Source: Sphingopyxis sp. LK2115 (GTDB taxonomy: Bacteria > Pseudomonadota > Alphaproteobacteria > Sphingomonadales > Sphingomonadaceae). From it: a stretch of DNA of 64,000 nt. The stretch lies in contig NZ_JABWGQ010000047.1 in NCBI RefSeq assembly GCF_014595975.1, positions 91,833 through 155,832 on the forward strand, given 5' to 3'. Below the pieces are notes generated by a model. The model made no database searches. It saw nothing but the letters and a program-made list of their open reading frames with translations, and had not been told where the DNA came from. This document shows, piece by piece, positions 27,061-35,082 of this stretch (positions are counted from its first letter, which is position 1; every line of letters begins with the position of its first letter). The position numbers and the translations under genes were made by a program.

Positions 27061-29173
27061 TCAGATGGTCCTCCATCGGGGCGTCGGGTCCGGTCGCGAG
27101 GCGCGGCACTTCGGCGCCGATTGTCGCGACGATTTCGGTCTGCTTGGTCGCCGGGATTTCGAGGTAGGAAATGACGGCGACGTCGGGGAAGGTTGCGCGC
27201 ACGAGGCGCGAGAGCGCGGAGCGGCAGATCGGCGAGGCGACAAGCGCAAAGCTGCGCGTCGACAGGAGCAAGGGTTCGACTGCCTGTCCGATCTGTTCGA
27301 CGATCTTCATCGCCATGCCATGCTCGAATGGCCATTCGGCGGCGGGATTGGCGCGCACCGCCTGGTTCAGCAGCACTTCGACCTCGGGGCTGAAGGTGAC
27401 GACGGGGAGCGGCATCCGGCTCGGCACGATCGTCTGGACGATCAGCGCGCCGATCCGCTGCCGCACCGCTTCGACCAGCTCGCTCTCGCCGAGTTGTTGC
27501 GCCGACAGGGCGACCATCGCTTCGGCAATCTTGCGGAAATCGCGGAGCGGCACGCGTTCGACGAGCAGCGATTTGCAAAGGCTGGCGACGCGCGGCAGCG
27601 AATAGCCCTGCGGGCTCAGATTCTGCGCAAGCTGCGGATAATGCGCCTTCAGATTGTCGATCAGCGCCTGTGCATCGTCGATGCCGAACAGTTCGGCGGC
27701 CGATCCGACGATGCTGTTGTTCAGGTGGGTCGCAACGACGGTGGAGGGGTCGACGACGGTATAACCGGCGGCGATCGCGTCATTCTGCGCCGCTTTGGGA
27801 ATCCAGAGGGCGTCGAGGCCGAAGGTCGGATCCTTGCACGCGCGCCCGGCAACCCTGGTGACCAGATCGCCCGAATCGAGCGCGAGCATTTCATTGGGAA
27901 ACACCTCATCCTCGCCGACGATCACCCCGGCGACCGAAATGCGATAGACATTGCCCGGCAACGACAGATCGTCGGTCACTTTCACCGGCGGGACGACGAA
28001 GCCGAGTTCCTTCGACAATTGGCGGCGGATGCCGGTGATGCGCGTCATCAGCGGCGAACCCTTGCGCTCGTCGACGAGCGGGACGAGCGCATAGCCGATT
28101 TCGAGCTGGCAGGCGCTGGCTTCGCTGACCTCGGCCCATTCGATGCGCGACGGGTCGGGCGTCGCCGCCGCGGGTTCGGGCGTCGCGGCAACGGCCGCTT
28201 CGGCGCGGCGGAGCTGCCAGCCGATCAAAAAGCAGACCGCCGACGCCGGAAGGATCAGCAGCTGCGGCATCGCGGGAACGAGGCCGAGGATGAACAGGAT
28301 GCCGCCGACCGCGATCCAGATGTGCGGCGAAGCGAACTGGCTGCCGATCTGGCCGCTGAGGTCGAAGGGCGACGCGACGCGCGTGACGATTGCCGCCGCG
28401 GCAATCGACAGCAGCAGCGCGGGGATCTGCGCGACGAGCGCGTCGCCGATCGCCAGCGTGATATAGGTGCTGCCGGCCTCCGAGAGGCTGAGGCCATGGC
28501 TGAAGACGCCAAGGATCAGCCCGCCGACGATGTTGACGAACAGGATCAGCAGCCCGGCGACCGCATCCCCCTTCACGAACTTCGACGCACCGTCCATCGA
28601 CCCGTAGAAGTCGGCTTCGGTGCCGATTTCGATGCGGCGCGCCTTCGCTTCTTCGGGGGTGAGCAGCCCGGCGTTCAGATCGGCGTCGATCGCCATCTGC
28701 TTGCCGGGCAGCGCGTCGAGCGTGAAACGCGCGGAAACTTCGGAGACGCGTCCCGCGCCCTTGGTGATGACGATCAGGTTGATGATCATCAGCACGACAA
28801 AGACGAACAGGCCGACGACATAATCGCCGCCGATCAGCACCTGGCCGAACGCTTCGATGACATGCCCCGCCGCCGCGGTGCCTTCATGACCGTGGACGAG
28901 CACGACGCGCGTCGATGCGACGTTGAGTGCGAGGCGAAACAGTGTCGCGAGCAGGAGCACGGTCGGAAAAGCCGAAAAATCGAGCGGTTTCGACGCCTGA
29001 AGCGCAACCATCAGGATGAGCAGGCTGATCATGATGTTCGCGACAAAGCTGATGTCGAGGATCAGCGGCGACACGGGGATCACCATCAGCGCGACGAGGA
29101 TCAGCATCGCCGCGGGCAGCGCCGACACGCCCGCGATGCGGCCGATGTTGCGAAGGTCGAACCCCGCGGTCAT
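27050..29173 (-). CDS. flhA: Flagellar export gate protein FlhA
   Basis: Inner-membrane core of the flagellar type III export apparatus. With start ATG 29173 it has 707 residues: an N-terminal part of about eight TM helices (to residue about 320) including VITKGAGRVSEVSARFTLDALPGKQMAIDADLNAGL, the FHIPEP signature region, then the cytosolic nonameric ring domain that docks substrates and chaperones. The frame is open upstream, but that part overlaps slt out of frame and has no similarity. ATGA overlap with slt and an 11-base overlap with fliA mark a single transcript. Confidence 0.96.
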   Translation of the reverse strand: MTAGFDLRNIGRIAGVSALPAAMLILVALMVIPVSPLILDISFVANIMISLLILMVALQASKPLDFSAFPTVLLLATLFRLALNVASTRVVLVHGHEGTAAAGHVIEAFGQVLIGGDYVVGLFVFVVLMIINLIVITKGAGRVSEVSARFTLDALPGKQMAIDADLNAGLLTPEEAKARRIEIGTEADFYGSMDGASKFVKGDAVAGLLILFVNIVGGLILGVFSHGLSLSEAGSTYITLAIGDALVAQIPALLLSIAAAAIVTRVASPFDLSGQIGSQFASPHIWIAVGGILFILGLVPAMPQLLILPASAVCFLIGWQLRRAEAAVAATPEPAAATPDPSRIEWAEVSEASACQLEIGYALVPLVDERKGSPLMTRITGIRRQLSKELGFVVPPVKVTDDLSLPGNVYRISVAGVIVGEDEVFPNEMLALDSGDLVTRVAGRACKDPTFGLDALWIPKAAQNDAIAAGYTVVDPSTVVATHLNNSIVGSAAELFGIDDAQALIDNLKAHYPQLAQNLSPQGYSLPRVASLCKSLLVERVPLRDFRKIAEAMVALSAQQLGESELVEAVRQRIGALIVQTIVPSRMPLPVVTFSPEVEVLLNQAVRANPAAEWPFEHGMAMKIVEQIGQAVEPLLLSTRSFALVASPICRSALSRLVRATFPDVAVISYLEIPATKQTEIVATIGAEVPRLATGPDAPMEDHLNEN

Positions 29174-29994
29174 GCCGCGCCTCCCGAAAGCGAGGCGAGA
29201 CGCCGATAGGCGTCGGCGGCAAAGCCCATCGAGAGTTTCCGGGGCATCGGCTGGATATCCATCATTTGCAGTGGAGGTCGCCCCGCGCCGTTCGCGACGC
29301 CGCTTGCGCTGCGCATCTCGGCGCGCCAGCCGAGCGGGGCCAGGGGTTTCAGATTGTCGGTCTTGCCGCCGTCTTCGAGCTTGGCGCGAAAACGGTCGCG
29401 GATCTCGGCAAGGCTGCGCATATTGCCGTCGGCGGTGTAAAAGACCGAGCGATTGGCCGCGGCCGCTTCGGGCATCATCGTCGCGCCGGGCTGGTCGGGA
29501 TTGGCGGCGAGCGCGGTCAGGAAACGCGCGGCGCCCGCCGACCCCAGGAAATGCGCAAGATAAAGGTCGACGGGTTCGACGCTGCGCCCGATCCGGCTTT
29601 CCAGATAGGCGCGATTGTCGCCGGTCAGCGCCGCCGCCATGCTCGATGCGGCGTCGGGATCGTCGCGCAGCGCAAAAATCTGGTCGCGCAGCACCGGGTC
29701 GGCGACCGACAGCCGCCCCGACGCATCGCGCGTGATCGCGTCGGCGGCCCAGGCGAGGCCATGGCTGGCGCCATGACGCTCGAGCGTCGCGAGCCACGTC
29801 TGCCTGGTGAACTGATAGAGTCCGCGCGCCGACGAGGTCGACGCTCTGGCGGTCGGATTATAGCCGCTCTCGACCCGCGCGACGTCGACCAGATAGTCGA
29901 AGTCAATCCCCGTGCGCGCCGCCGCGCGCTGCACCGCGTCGAGGACGGGGGCAGCGATGCGGGCGGGGTCCTGGGGTCGGTTGATTGCGTTCAT
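29170..29994 (-). CDS. Flagella-associated lytic transglycosylase (SLT fold)
   Basis: A 274-residue protein with a lysozyme-like SLT domain near the N-terminus (about residues 18-110): FDYLVDVARVESGYNPTARASTSSARGLYQFTRQTWL, where the Glu of VESGYN is the expected catalytic acid, then YLAHFLGSAGAARFL. No signal peptide is seen. In many gammaproteobacteria the rod-gap hydrolase is the C-terminal half of FlgJ; here FlgJ is only the rod-binding half, so this gene is the probable partner, as with SltF of Rhodobacter. It leads the flhA-fliA operon behind a sigma54 promoter. Lack of a signal suggests export by the flagellar apparatus itself (inference). Confidence 0.82.
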   Translation of the reverse strand: MNAINRPQDPARIAAPVLDAVQRAAARTGIDFDYLVDVARVESGYNPTARASTSSARGLYQFTRQTWLATLERHGASHGLAWAADAITRDASGRLSVADPVLRDQIFALRDDPDAASSMAAALTGDNRAYLESRIGRSVEPVDLYLAHFLGSAGAARFLTALAANPDQPGATMMPEAAAANRSVFYTADGNMRSLAEIRDRFRAKLEDGGKTDNLKPLAPLGWRAEMRSASGVANGAGRPPLQMMDIQPMPRKLSMGFAADAYRRLASLSGGAA

Positions 29995-30025
29995 TGTCCT
30001 GGTTCCGCTGGTTCAGCAGACCCAA

Positions 30026-30041
30026 AGCAATCATCGTGCCA
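30026..30041 (-). promoter_or_regulatory. Sigma54 promoter of slt-flhA-fliA
   Basis: Minus-strand TGGCAC-N5-TTGCT with ten bases between the -24 GG and -12 GC, an exact fit to the sigma54 consensus. It lies about 32 bases before the slt start. It places FliA under the earlier, activator-dependent class of genes. Confidence 0.85.
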
Positions 30042-30074
30042 CTTTCCCAAAAGCGGCAATTTAGCAATTTTATC

Positions 30075-30383
30075 TCAATAGCTTAGGGCGATTCCGCCCG
30101 ACCGGGCGCCGCGGATGTCATGGTTTCTGTCAATCCGCTGACGGGTCCAGTCCTTCAATATGTTGACGCGCATCGCGGCGGCTTCGAGCTGGCCGAGCGT
30201 CTGGGCGATCAGTGCGCGCGCGCGATGCTCGCTCCCGGCGGGCACAGGCGCGCCGCGCAGCAGGATCACCGCCGTCGCCAGATCCTCGGTCGCGGCGATG
30301 ATCGCGCCCGCGTCATGGCCGTCGAGCGCGTCGATCAGCGCATGGAGCCGCGCCTGCACCTCGTCCATCGCCGCCAGCATCAT
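30075..30383 (-). CDS. FlgN-like small flagellar protein
   Basis: A 102-residue helical protein (DEVQARLHALIDALDGHDAGAIIAATEDLATAVILLR) behind flgM, whose stop overlaps its ATG (ATGA). FlgN, the chaperone of the hook-filament junction proteins FlgK and FlgL, is usually the partner of flgM and has a similar size. Sequence similarity is too weak to be certain, so FlgN is inferred from order and helical composition. It would bind FlgK/FlgL tails in the cytosol and deliver them to FlhA. Confidence 0.55.
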   Translation of the reverse strand: MMLAAMDEVQARLHALIDALDGHDAGAIIAATEDLATAVILLRGAPVPAGSEHRARALIAQTLGQLEAAAMRVNILKDWTRQRIDRNHDIRGARSGGIALSY

Positions 30384-30679
30384 TCGGTACCGCGACCGTG
30401 AAAGTCCAGCATCGCGCTGGCGATGATCGCCGGGTGGACGCCGTAATTGCCGCTGTCGATCGCGGTGCGCAATGCCGCGACGCGCGCGACGTCCACCGGC
30501 GGCGGCTGGTCGGCGAGGCTGGTCGACAGGCGCGTCAAGCGCGCGGCGGGCAGATTATCCTGCACCGCCTGTATCCCTGCGGGCGCGCGCGCCGATGCGG
30601 TCGCTTCGCTGGCGACGCGGCGCAGCGGGCCGGTGCGGGCGACGCCGCCAACGGGTCCGATCTTGCTGTCACCCGACAT
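30380..30679 (-). CDS. flgM: Anti-sigma28 factor FlgM
   Basis: Holds FliA inactive until the hook is complete, then is secreted. The 99-residue product fits the usual 90-100. The C-terminal part VARVAALRTAIDSGNYGVHPAIIASAMLDF is the FlgM signature (I-x-x-G-x-Y-x-V-x-x-x-x-I-A). ATG 30679 is preferred over an in-frame ATG at 30691 since GGAGG lies five bases before it. A sigma28-type promoter at 30733-30760 makes flgM a FliA target, the usual feedback. The N-terminal half is disordered-looking, as in other FlgM. Confidence 0.93.
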   Translation of the reverse strand: MSGDSKIGPVGGVARTGPLRRVASEATASARAPAGIQAVQDNLPAARLTRLSTSLADQPPPVDVARVAALRTAIDSGNYGVHPAIIASAMLDFHGRGTE

Positions 30680-30732
30680 AAAGGCCTCCATCGGGCGCCG
30701 TCGGAAAAGTGACGACGCGCTTCACAAAGGCT

Positions 30733-30760
30733 TTAACGGCGCATCGGCACGTGGATTAAG
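30733..30760 (-). promoter_or_regulatory. Sigma28 promoter of flgM
   Basis: Minus-strand CTTAAT, 14 bases, then GCCGTTAA. This is the same arrangement found before fliD, fliC and motA, differing from enteric TAAA-N15-GCCGATAA by one base in the -10 and by slight spacing. The -10 ends about 53 bases before the flgM ATG. Confidence 0.75.
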
Positions 30761-30854
30761 CGCGGCCGACGGTAAAAAGAAAAGAAAGAAAAGAAAGACC
30801 CGGCCGCGTCGGAAAGCCGACGGCGACCGGGCGGTGTGGACGGGGAGCGCGCGC

Positions 30855-31367
30855 TCAATTGTCGATGCGTGCGGCGCCGGGACCCGTGACGGTGGCGGTC
30901 AGCGTCGATTTGGGGTCGCTGCCGCGCAGCGCGATCGTTTCGCCGACACGGCCATCCTCGACCGCGATTGCGGCATAACTGATCGAATAGCTCGGCGTGT
31001 CGATCGATACGCGGACATTGTCGCCGCGGCGGACGACCGGTGCGCTCGGCGCCGGTCGCGCGAAAGGCGCGGTGGCGGGCAATGCGGCGCCCGCGCCACC
31101 CGTCATGGCGACGCGCAACCGCCAGCCAAGCGGGGCGCAGCGAACCGCGAGCGTGTTGGCGTCGATCGCGCTGACAGTGGCGGGTTCGGGACACCGCGCC
31201 AGCTTGATGCGGCGGTCGATCGGCACGGCGGTGCGGCCGAGCGCGCTGGCGACCGTCGCGGTCAGCGCGTCGATCGCCTGCCAGTCCTCGATGGCGGGCT
31301 GGGCTTCGGCGGCCAGCGGGGCGAGTCCGGCGCACACGGCAAGCGCTGCGGAAAGTCGGCGGGACAT
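30855..31367 (-). CDS. flgA: Flagellar P-ring assembly chaperone FlgA
   Basis: Periplasmic chaperone for FlgI. The 170-residue product has a signal peptide (SRRLSAALAVCAGLAPLAAEAQP, cleavage near AEA-QP) and a C-terminal SAF-type domain (VRRGDNVRVSIDTPSYSISYAAIAVEDGRVGETIALRGSDPKSTLTATVTGPG). AAGGAGACG precedes the ATG, which fixes the start. It is divergent from the flgB operon, and each direction has its own sigma54 promoter. A central Cys pair (KLARCPE, AVRCAP) could form a disulfide. Confidence 0.93.
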   Translation of the reverse strand: MSRRLSAALAVCAGLAPLAAEAQPAIEDWQAIDALTATVASALGRTAVPIDRRIKLARCPEPATVSAIDANTLAVRCAPLGWRLRVAMTGGAGAALPATAPFARPAPSAPVVRRGDNVRVSIDTPSYSISYAAIAVEDGRVGETIALRGSDPKSTLTATVTGPGAARIDN

Positions 31368-31405
31368 GGTTCGTCTCCTTCGATGCGAAAGGCTCGCCCG
31401 ACAAT

Positions 31406-31422
31406 GTGCACAAACTGTGCCA
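31406..31422 (-). promoter_or_regulatory. Sigma54 promoter of flgA
   Basis: Minus-strand TGGCAC-AGTTT-GTGCA with ten bases between GG and GC. The -24 element is exact; the -12 reads GTGC instead of TTGC. The site lies about 40 bases before flgA, back-to-back with the flgB promoter about 120 bases away. Confidence 0.7.
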
Positions 31423-31543
31423 GCCGCGGCGCGGCGCGGCCTTGGGCCGGGCATGAAGCGGACACGTCGATTTTTTGACGACGCGTGCCGGACAAGGGTG
31501 AAGATGAACATTATACGTTTGAAAAATAATCAAAAATAATGAT

Positions 31544-31559
31544 TGGCACAACCGTTGCA
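31544..31559 (+). promoter_or_regulatory. Sigma54 promoter of the flgB-flgL operon
   Basis: TGGCAC-AACCG-TTGCA, exact -24/-12 spacing with an AT-rich stretch just upstream (TGAAAAATAATCAAAAATAATG), as often seen for IHF-aided sigma54 promoters. It lies about 65 bases before flgB, consistent with transcription of the whole rod-hook operon. Confidence 0.88.
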
Positions 31560-31623
31560 TATCCCTTGGGTGTTTCCGTGCGTCCGCGCCAGTCGGCCGG
31601 TCGGCGGCAAGCAAGGGAATGTG

Positions 31624-31965
31624 ATGATGGCATCCGAGAAACTCTTTGGCCTGCATGCGACGGCGCTCCAGCTGCGCAGCCAGCGCATGATGATGCTCGC
31701 GTCGAACATCGCGAACGCTGCGACGCCGGGTTACAAGGCGCGCGACATCGACTTTGCAAAGGCGCTCGACCTCGCGCAGCCGGGTCAGTCGACCGAGGGC
31801 GCGGTCGCCTATCGCGTGCCCGTCCAGGCGTCGCTCGATGGCAATACCGTCGAAATGGCGACCGAGCAGACGGCCTATGCCGAAAATGCGCTCGCCTATC
31901 GATCGAGCCTCGCCTTTCTGAGCGGCCGCATCAACACGCTGTCGCGCGCGCTGAAGGGCGAATGA
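31624..31965 (+). CDS. flgB: Flagellar proximal rod protein FlgB
   Basis: Proximal rod component exported through the basal body. The 113 residues have the axial-protein N-terminal motif MLASNIANAATPGYKARDIDF and a conserved C-terminal helix (LAYRSSLAFLSGRINTLSRAL). Two adjacent ATGs (31624 and 31627) follow AAGGGAATGTG; the first is used here. It begins the eleven-gene flgB-flgL run and its stop overlaps the flgC ATG. Confidence 0.93.
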   Translation: MMASEKLFGLHATALQLRSQRMMMLASNIANAATPGYKARDIDFAKALDLAQPGQSTEGAVAYRVPVQASLDGNTVEMATEQTAYAENALAYRSSLAFLSGRINTLSRALKGE

Positions 31966-32372
31966 CGATGAACGGCAGTTTTTCCGTCTTCGACATCAGC
32001 GGCCGCGCCATGTCGGCACAGCTCGTGCGGCTTAACACCACCGCGTCGAACCTCGCCAATGCGGGGACGGTCGCGGGCAGCGAGGCAGGCGCCTTTCGTT
32101 CGCTGAAGCCCGTCTTTCGCACGGTGATGGACGATCATGGCCGCGCGACGGTGCAGATCGACCAGATCACGACTTCGAAAATGGCGCCGTCGAAGCGCCA
32201 CGATCCGTCGAACCCGCTCGCCGACGCCGACGGCAATGTCTGGGAAGCCGCGGTCGATAGCGCCGCCGAGCTGGTCGAGATGGTCGAAACCGCGCGCCAG
32301 TATCAGAACAATGTCCAGGTCCTCGAAACCGCGAAGGGCCTGATCAACGAAACCCTGAGGATGGGACAGTAA
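31962..32372 (+). CDS. flgC: Flagellar proximal rod protein FlgC
   Basis: Rod component, 136 residues, with the motif LNTTASNLANAGTVAGSEAGAFR in the N-terminal D0 helix and the C-terminal helix VEMVETARQYQNNVQVLETAKGLINETLRMG typical of FlgC. ATG 31962 overlaps the flgB stop; a second ATG two codons later is possible. The motif SLKPVFRTV after the first helix is in the usual place. The upstream in-frame extension overlaps flgB and is disregarded. Confidence 0.94.
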   Translation: MTMNGSFSVFDISGRAMSAQLVRLNTTASNLANAGTVAGSEAGAFRSLKPVFRTVMDDHGRATVQIDQITTSKMAPSKRHDPSNPLADADGNVWEAAVDSAAELVEMVETARQYQNNVQVLETAKGLINETLRMGQ

Positions 32373-32373
32373 G

Positions 32374-32667
32374 ATGAGCGTCAACGGCATCACCAACAAC
32401 AATCCCGTGTTCCATCCGCCAGGCACCAGCCAGCAGATGGGCCAGAGCGACTTCCTGCGTCTGATGACCGCGCAGCTGTCGCAGCAGGATCCCTTCAACC
32501 CCGTCGACAACACCGAGATGGTTGCGCAGATGGCGCAATTTTCCAGCCTCGCCGGGATCAGCGAGACGAACAATGCGCTCGCGCAGATTTCGGAGCAGCT
32601 TGCGACGCAGACGCAGCTGCTTCGGGACATCAAGGCCGCCACCCCGGCCCCTACCCCTGCAGAATAA
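32374..32667 (+). CDS. flgD: Short hook-capping (scaffold) protein FlgD
   Basis: Assembly scaffold at the tip of the growing hook. Only 97 residues: the conserved N-terminal block GQSDFLRLMTAQLSQQDPFNPVDNTEMVAQMAQFSSLAGISETNNALAQI is complete, but the FlgD Tudor/FnIII-like C-terminal half (family length about 220) is absent. The frame ends cleanly with a proline-rich tail and the next gene follows 10 bases later, so this looks like a genuine short form rather than a frameshift. A short FlgD matches the small FlgE encoded next. Confidence 0.88.
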   Translation: MSVNGITNNNPVFHPPGTSQQMGQSDFLRLMTAQLSQQDPFNPVDNTEMVAQMAQFSSLAGISETNNALAQISEQLATQTQLLRDIKAATPAPTPAE

Positions 32668-32677
32668 GGATACGCCC

Positions 32678-33505
32678 ATGTCTTTCTATACCTCGCTTTC
32701 CGGCCTCAAGGCATCGCAGACCGACATGTCGGTCATCTCGAACAATATCGCCAACGCCGGCGCGGTCGGCTTCAAGCGCAGCAAGGCGCAGTTCGGCGAC
32801 ATTTTCGCCTCGTCGCCGACGCAGTCGACGAAGATGATCGCCGGACAGGGGACGCGGCTTAACGGCATCACCCAGCAGTTCACGCAGGGTTCCTATGAAT
32901 CGAGCGAAAAGACGCTCGACCTTGCGATCGTCGGCGAAGGGCTGTTCATCGTGAAGGGCGAGCCGCCGCGCGAACAGGTCGCCTATACGCGCAACGGTTC
33001 GTTCGAGCCGACCCCCGACGGCAAGGTCATCGACACGACGGGCGCGACGCTGCAACTGCTGCCGGTCGATGCCGCGGGCAATGTCACCGACAATACGCTC
33101 GCGGGCACCTTCGATTTCCAGCTGCCCGCAGGCGCGCCGTCCGACCCGACGTCGGCGCTGGTGAATGTTACCATCGGCCTCGACGGCCTGGTCACCGCGA
33201 CCTTTGCCAATGGCGAGGACCAGATTCTCGGCAAGGTGGCGATGGCGACCTTTCCCACCATGTCGGGGCTGCGCCCGACGGGCGATGCGCACTGGCAGTC
33301 GACGGGTGAAAGCGGCCCGCCGACGATCGACGCGGCGACCAACGGCCCGATGGGCGCGATCCGTTCGGGCGCGCTCGAACGATCGAACGTCGACATTACC
33401 GAGGAGCTGGTGATGCTGATGGCGGCGCAGCGCAATTTCCAGGCGAATGCCAAGGCGATCGAGGGCGCGTCGCAGCTGACCCAGACGATCATCGGCATGC
33501 GCTGA
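32678..33505 (+). CDS. flgE: Short flagellar hook protein FlgE
   Basis: The hook subunit. ATG 32678, with AAGGA upstream, gives 275 residues against about 400 in enteric bacteria. N-terminal FYTSLSGLKASQTDMSVISNNIANAGAVGFKRSKAQF and C-terminal ERSNVDITEELVMLMAAQRNFQANAKAIEGASQLTQTIIGMR are canonical D0 and D1 ends. The central domain is reduced, so the outer D2 part of the hook is probably missing. Position between flgD and flgF supports the assignment. Confidence 0.9.
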   Translation: MSFYTSLSGLKASQTDMSVISNNIANAGAVGFKRSKAQFGDIFASSPTQSTKMIAGQGTRLNGITQQFTQGSYESSEKTLDLAIVGEGLFIVKGEPPREQVAYTRNGSFEPTPDGKVIDTTGATLQLLPVDAAGNVTDNTLAGTFDFQLPAGAPSDPTSALVNVTIGLDGLVTATFANGEDQILGKVAMATFPTMSGLRPTGDAHWQSTGESGPPTIDAATNGPMGAIRSGALERSNVDITEELVMLMAAQRNFQANAKAIEGASQLTQTIIGMR

Positions 33506-33540
33506 TGCTGCGCTGACCGGCAACCGCCAGGAGCAAGCCG

Positions 33541-34284
33541 ATGGACCGCCTTATCTACACCAGCCTCTCCGCGATGCGCGGCAGCATGGCGCGGCAGACG
33601 GCGATCGCCAACAATCTGGCGAACGCGCAGACGCCGGGCTTTCGCGCCGACATGGCGAGCGCGCAGTCGCTGTGGCTCGACGGCTCCGGCCTCGACGCGC
33701 GCGCCATGGCGTCCGAAGAGGTGCTCGGCGCCGACATGAAGGCGGGCACCGTCACCGCGACCGGCCGCGACCTTGACATCGCGATGCAGGGCGACGCGCT
33801 GCTCGTCGTCCAGGCCAGCAATGGCGAGGAGGCTTATACGCGGCGCGGCGACCTGCAGGTTTCGCCGAGCGGCCTCCTCACCACCGGCGACGGCCACCCC
33901 GTCCAGGGCGGCCAGGGGCCGGTGACGATCCCCCCCGCCGACGCGATCAGCATCGACCAGCAGGGCCGGGTGTGGATCGTGCCGCAGGGCGGCGATCCCG
34001 AAAACCCGCAGGAGGTCGATCGGCTGCGGCTCGCGACCCCCGCGGGATCGGAGATTGCAAAAGGCCTCGACGGCCTGTTCCGCGTGAAGGGTGGCGGCAT
34101 CCTGCCCGACGACCCCGAAGCGCGCCTGCTCACGCGCTCGATCGAAGGATCGAACGTCACCGCCACCGCTGCGCTCGTCGAGATGATCGAGGCGAGCCGC
34201 AGCTGGGACACGCAATTGAAGATGATCGGCGACGTGCGCGACATGGACAGCGCGACCGCCAATCTGATGCAGCTTCCCCGTTAA
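33541..34284 (+). CDS. flgF: Flagellar proximal rod protein FlgF
   Basis: Rod subunit, 247 residues, beginning DRLIYTSLSAMRGSMARQTAIANNLANAQTPGFRADM and ending with the axial-type helix GSNVTATAALVEMIEASRSWDTQLKMIGDVRDMDSATANLMQL. The internal domain carries AYTRRGDLQVSPSGLLTTGDGHPVQG, the flagellar hook-basal domain. GGAGCAAG lies before the ATG. It sits 12 bases before flgG, with which it shares the same fold. Confidence 0.94.
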   Translation: MDRLIYTSLSAMRGSMARQTAIANNLANAQTPGFRADMASAQSLWLDGSGLDARAMASEEVLGADMKAGTVTATGRDLDIAMQGDALLVVQASNGEEAYTRRGDLQVSPSGLLTTGDGHPVQGGQGPVTIPPADAISIDQQGRVWIVPQGGDPENPQEVDRLRLATPAGSEIAKGLDGLFRVKGGGILPDDPEARLLTRSIEGSNVTATAALVEMIEASRSWDTQLKMIGDVRDMDSATANLMQLPR

Positions 34285-34296
34285 GGAGATAGAGAG

Positions 34297-35082
34297 ATGA
34301 GCCTCGGCGCCTTGCACGTCGCACGAACCGGTCTGGATGCGCAAAGCTTCCGCATGCAGGTGATCGCGAACAACCTCGCCAACGTCAACACCACGGGCTT
34401 CAAGCGCGACCGCGCGAGCTTCGAGACATTGAGCTATCAGTTGATGACGCAGGCGGGCGCGCCGTCGACCGCGGAAAACCGCTATGCGACGGGCCTGAAC
34501 CTCGGCACCGGCGTCGCGTTGAACGGCACTGCGCGCATCGACACGCAGGGAACGTTCCAGACGACGGGCAACGGGCTGGACGTCGCGATCGACGGCGCCG
34601 GCTATTTCCAGGTCGAACTGCCCGACGGGCGCATCGGCTATACCCGCGCGGGCAATTTCGGCCGCGCCCCCGACGGCACGATCGTGACCTCCGACGGCAA
34701 ACCGCTGACCCCCGCGATCCAGATTCCCGAAGACGCCAGCAATGTGTCGATCGGGCTCGACGGCACTGTTTCGGCGACCGCCGCCGACGGCACCGCGCTC
34801 GAACTCGGCCGCATCGAGATCGCGCGCTTCGCCAACCCGGCCGGGCTCCAGGCGATCGGCGGCAACATGCTCGTCGAAACGCAGGCATCGGGCGCCCCGC
34901 TCGTCGGCGGCGCGGGCGAGGAAGGGCGCGGCACGCTGCGCGGCGGGATGCTCGAAGGATCGAATGTCAATGTCGTCGAAGAGCTTGTCGACATGATCGA
35001 AACGCAGCGCGCCTATGAGGTCAATTCCAAGATGATCTCGGCCACCGACGAGATGATGAAAAATGCGGCGCAGACTCTCTGA
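34297..35082 (+). CDS. flgG: Flagellar distal rod protein FlgG
   Basis: Distal rod, the shaft turning within the L and P rings. The 261 residues are the usual length. ALHVARTGLDAQSFRMQVIANNLANVNTTGFKRDRASFETL and the C-terminal EGSNVNVVEELVDMIETQRAYEVNSKMISATDEMMKNAAQTL are very conserved and clearly distinguish it from FlgE and FlgF. AGGAG precedes the ATG. Its last 20 bases overlap the flgH start. Confidence 0.95.
   Translation: MSLGALHVARTGLDAQSFRMQVIANNLANVNTTGFKRDRASFETLSYQLMTQAGAPSTAENRYATGLNLGTGVALNGTARIDTQGTFQTTGNGLDVAIDGAGYFQVELPDGRIGYTRAGNFGRAPDGTIVTSDGKPLTPAIQIPEDASNVSIGLDGTVSATAADGTALELGRIEIARFANPAGLQAIGGNMLVETQASGAPLVGGAGEEGRGTLRGGMLEGSNVNVVEELVDMIETQRAYEVNSKMISATDEMMKNAAQTL

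Noticed and set aside
32374..32677. Frameshift or sequencing error truncating flgD
   Set aside because: The stop is followed by a ribosome site and flgE 10 bases later, and no remaining FlgD C-terminal coding sequence is present in any frame.
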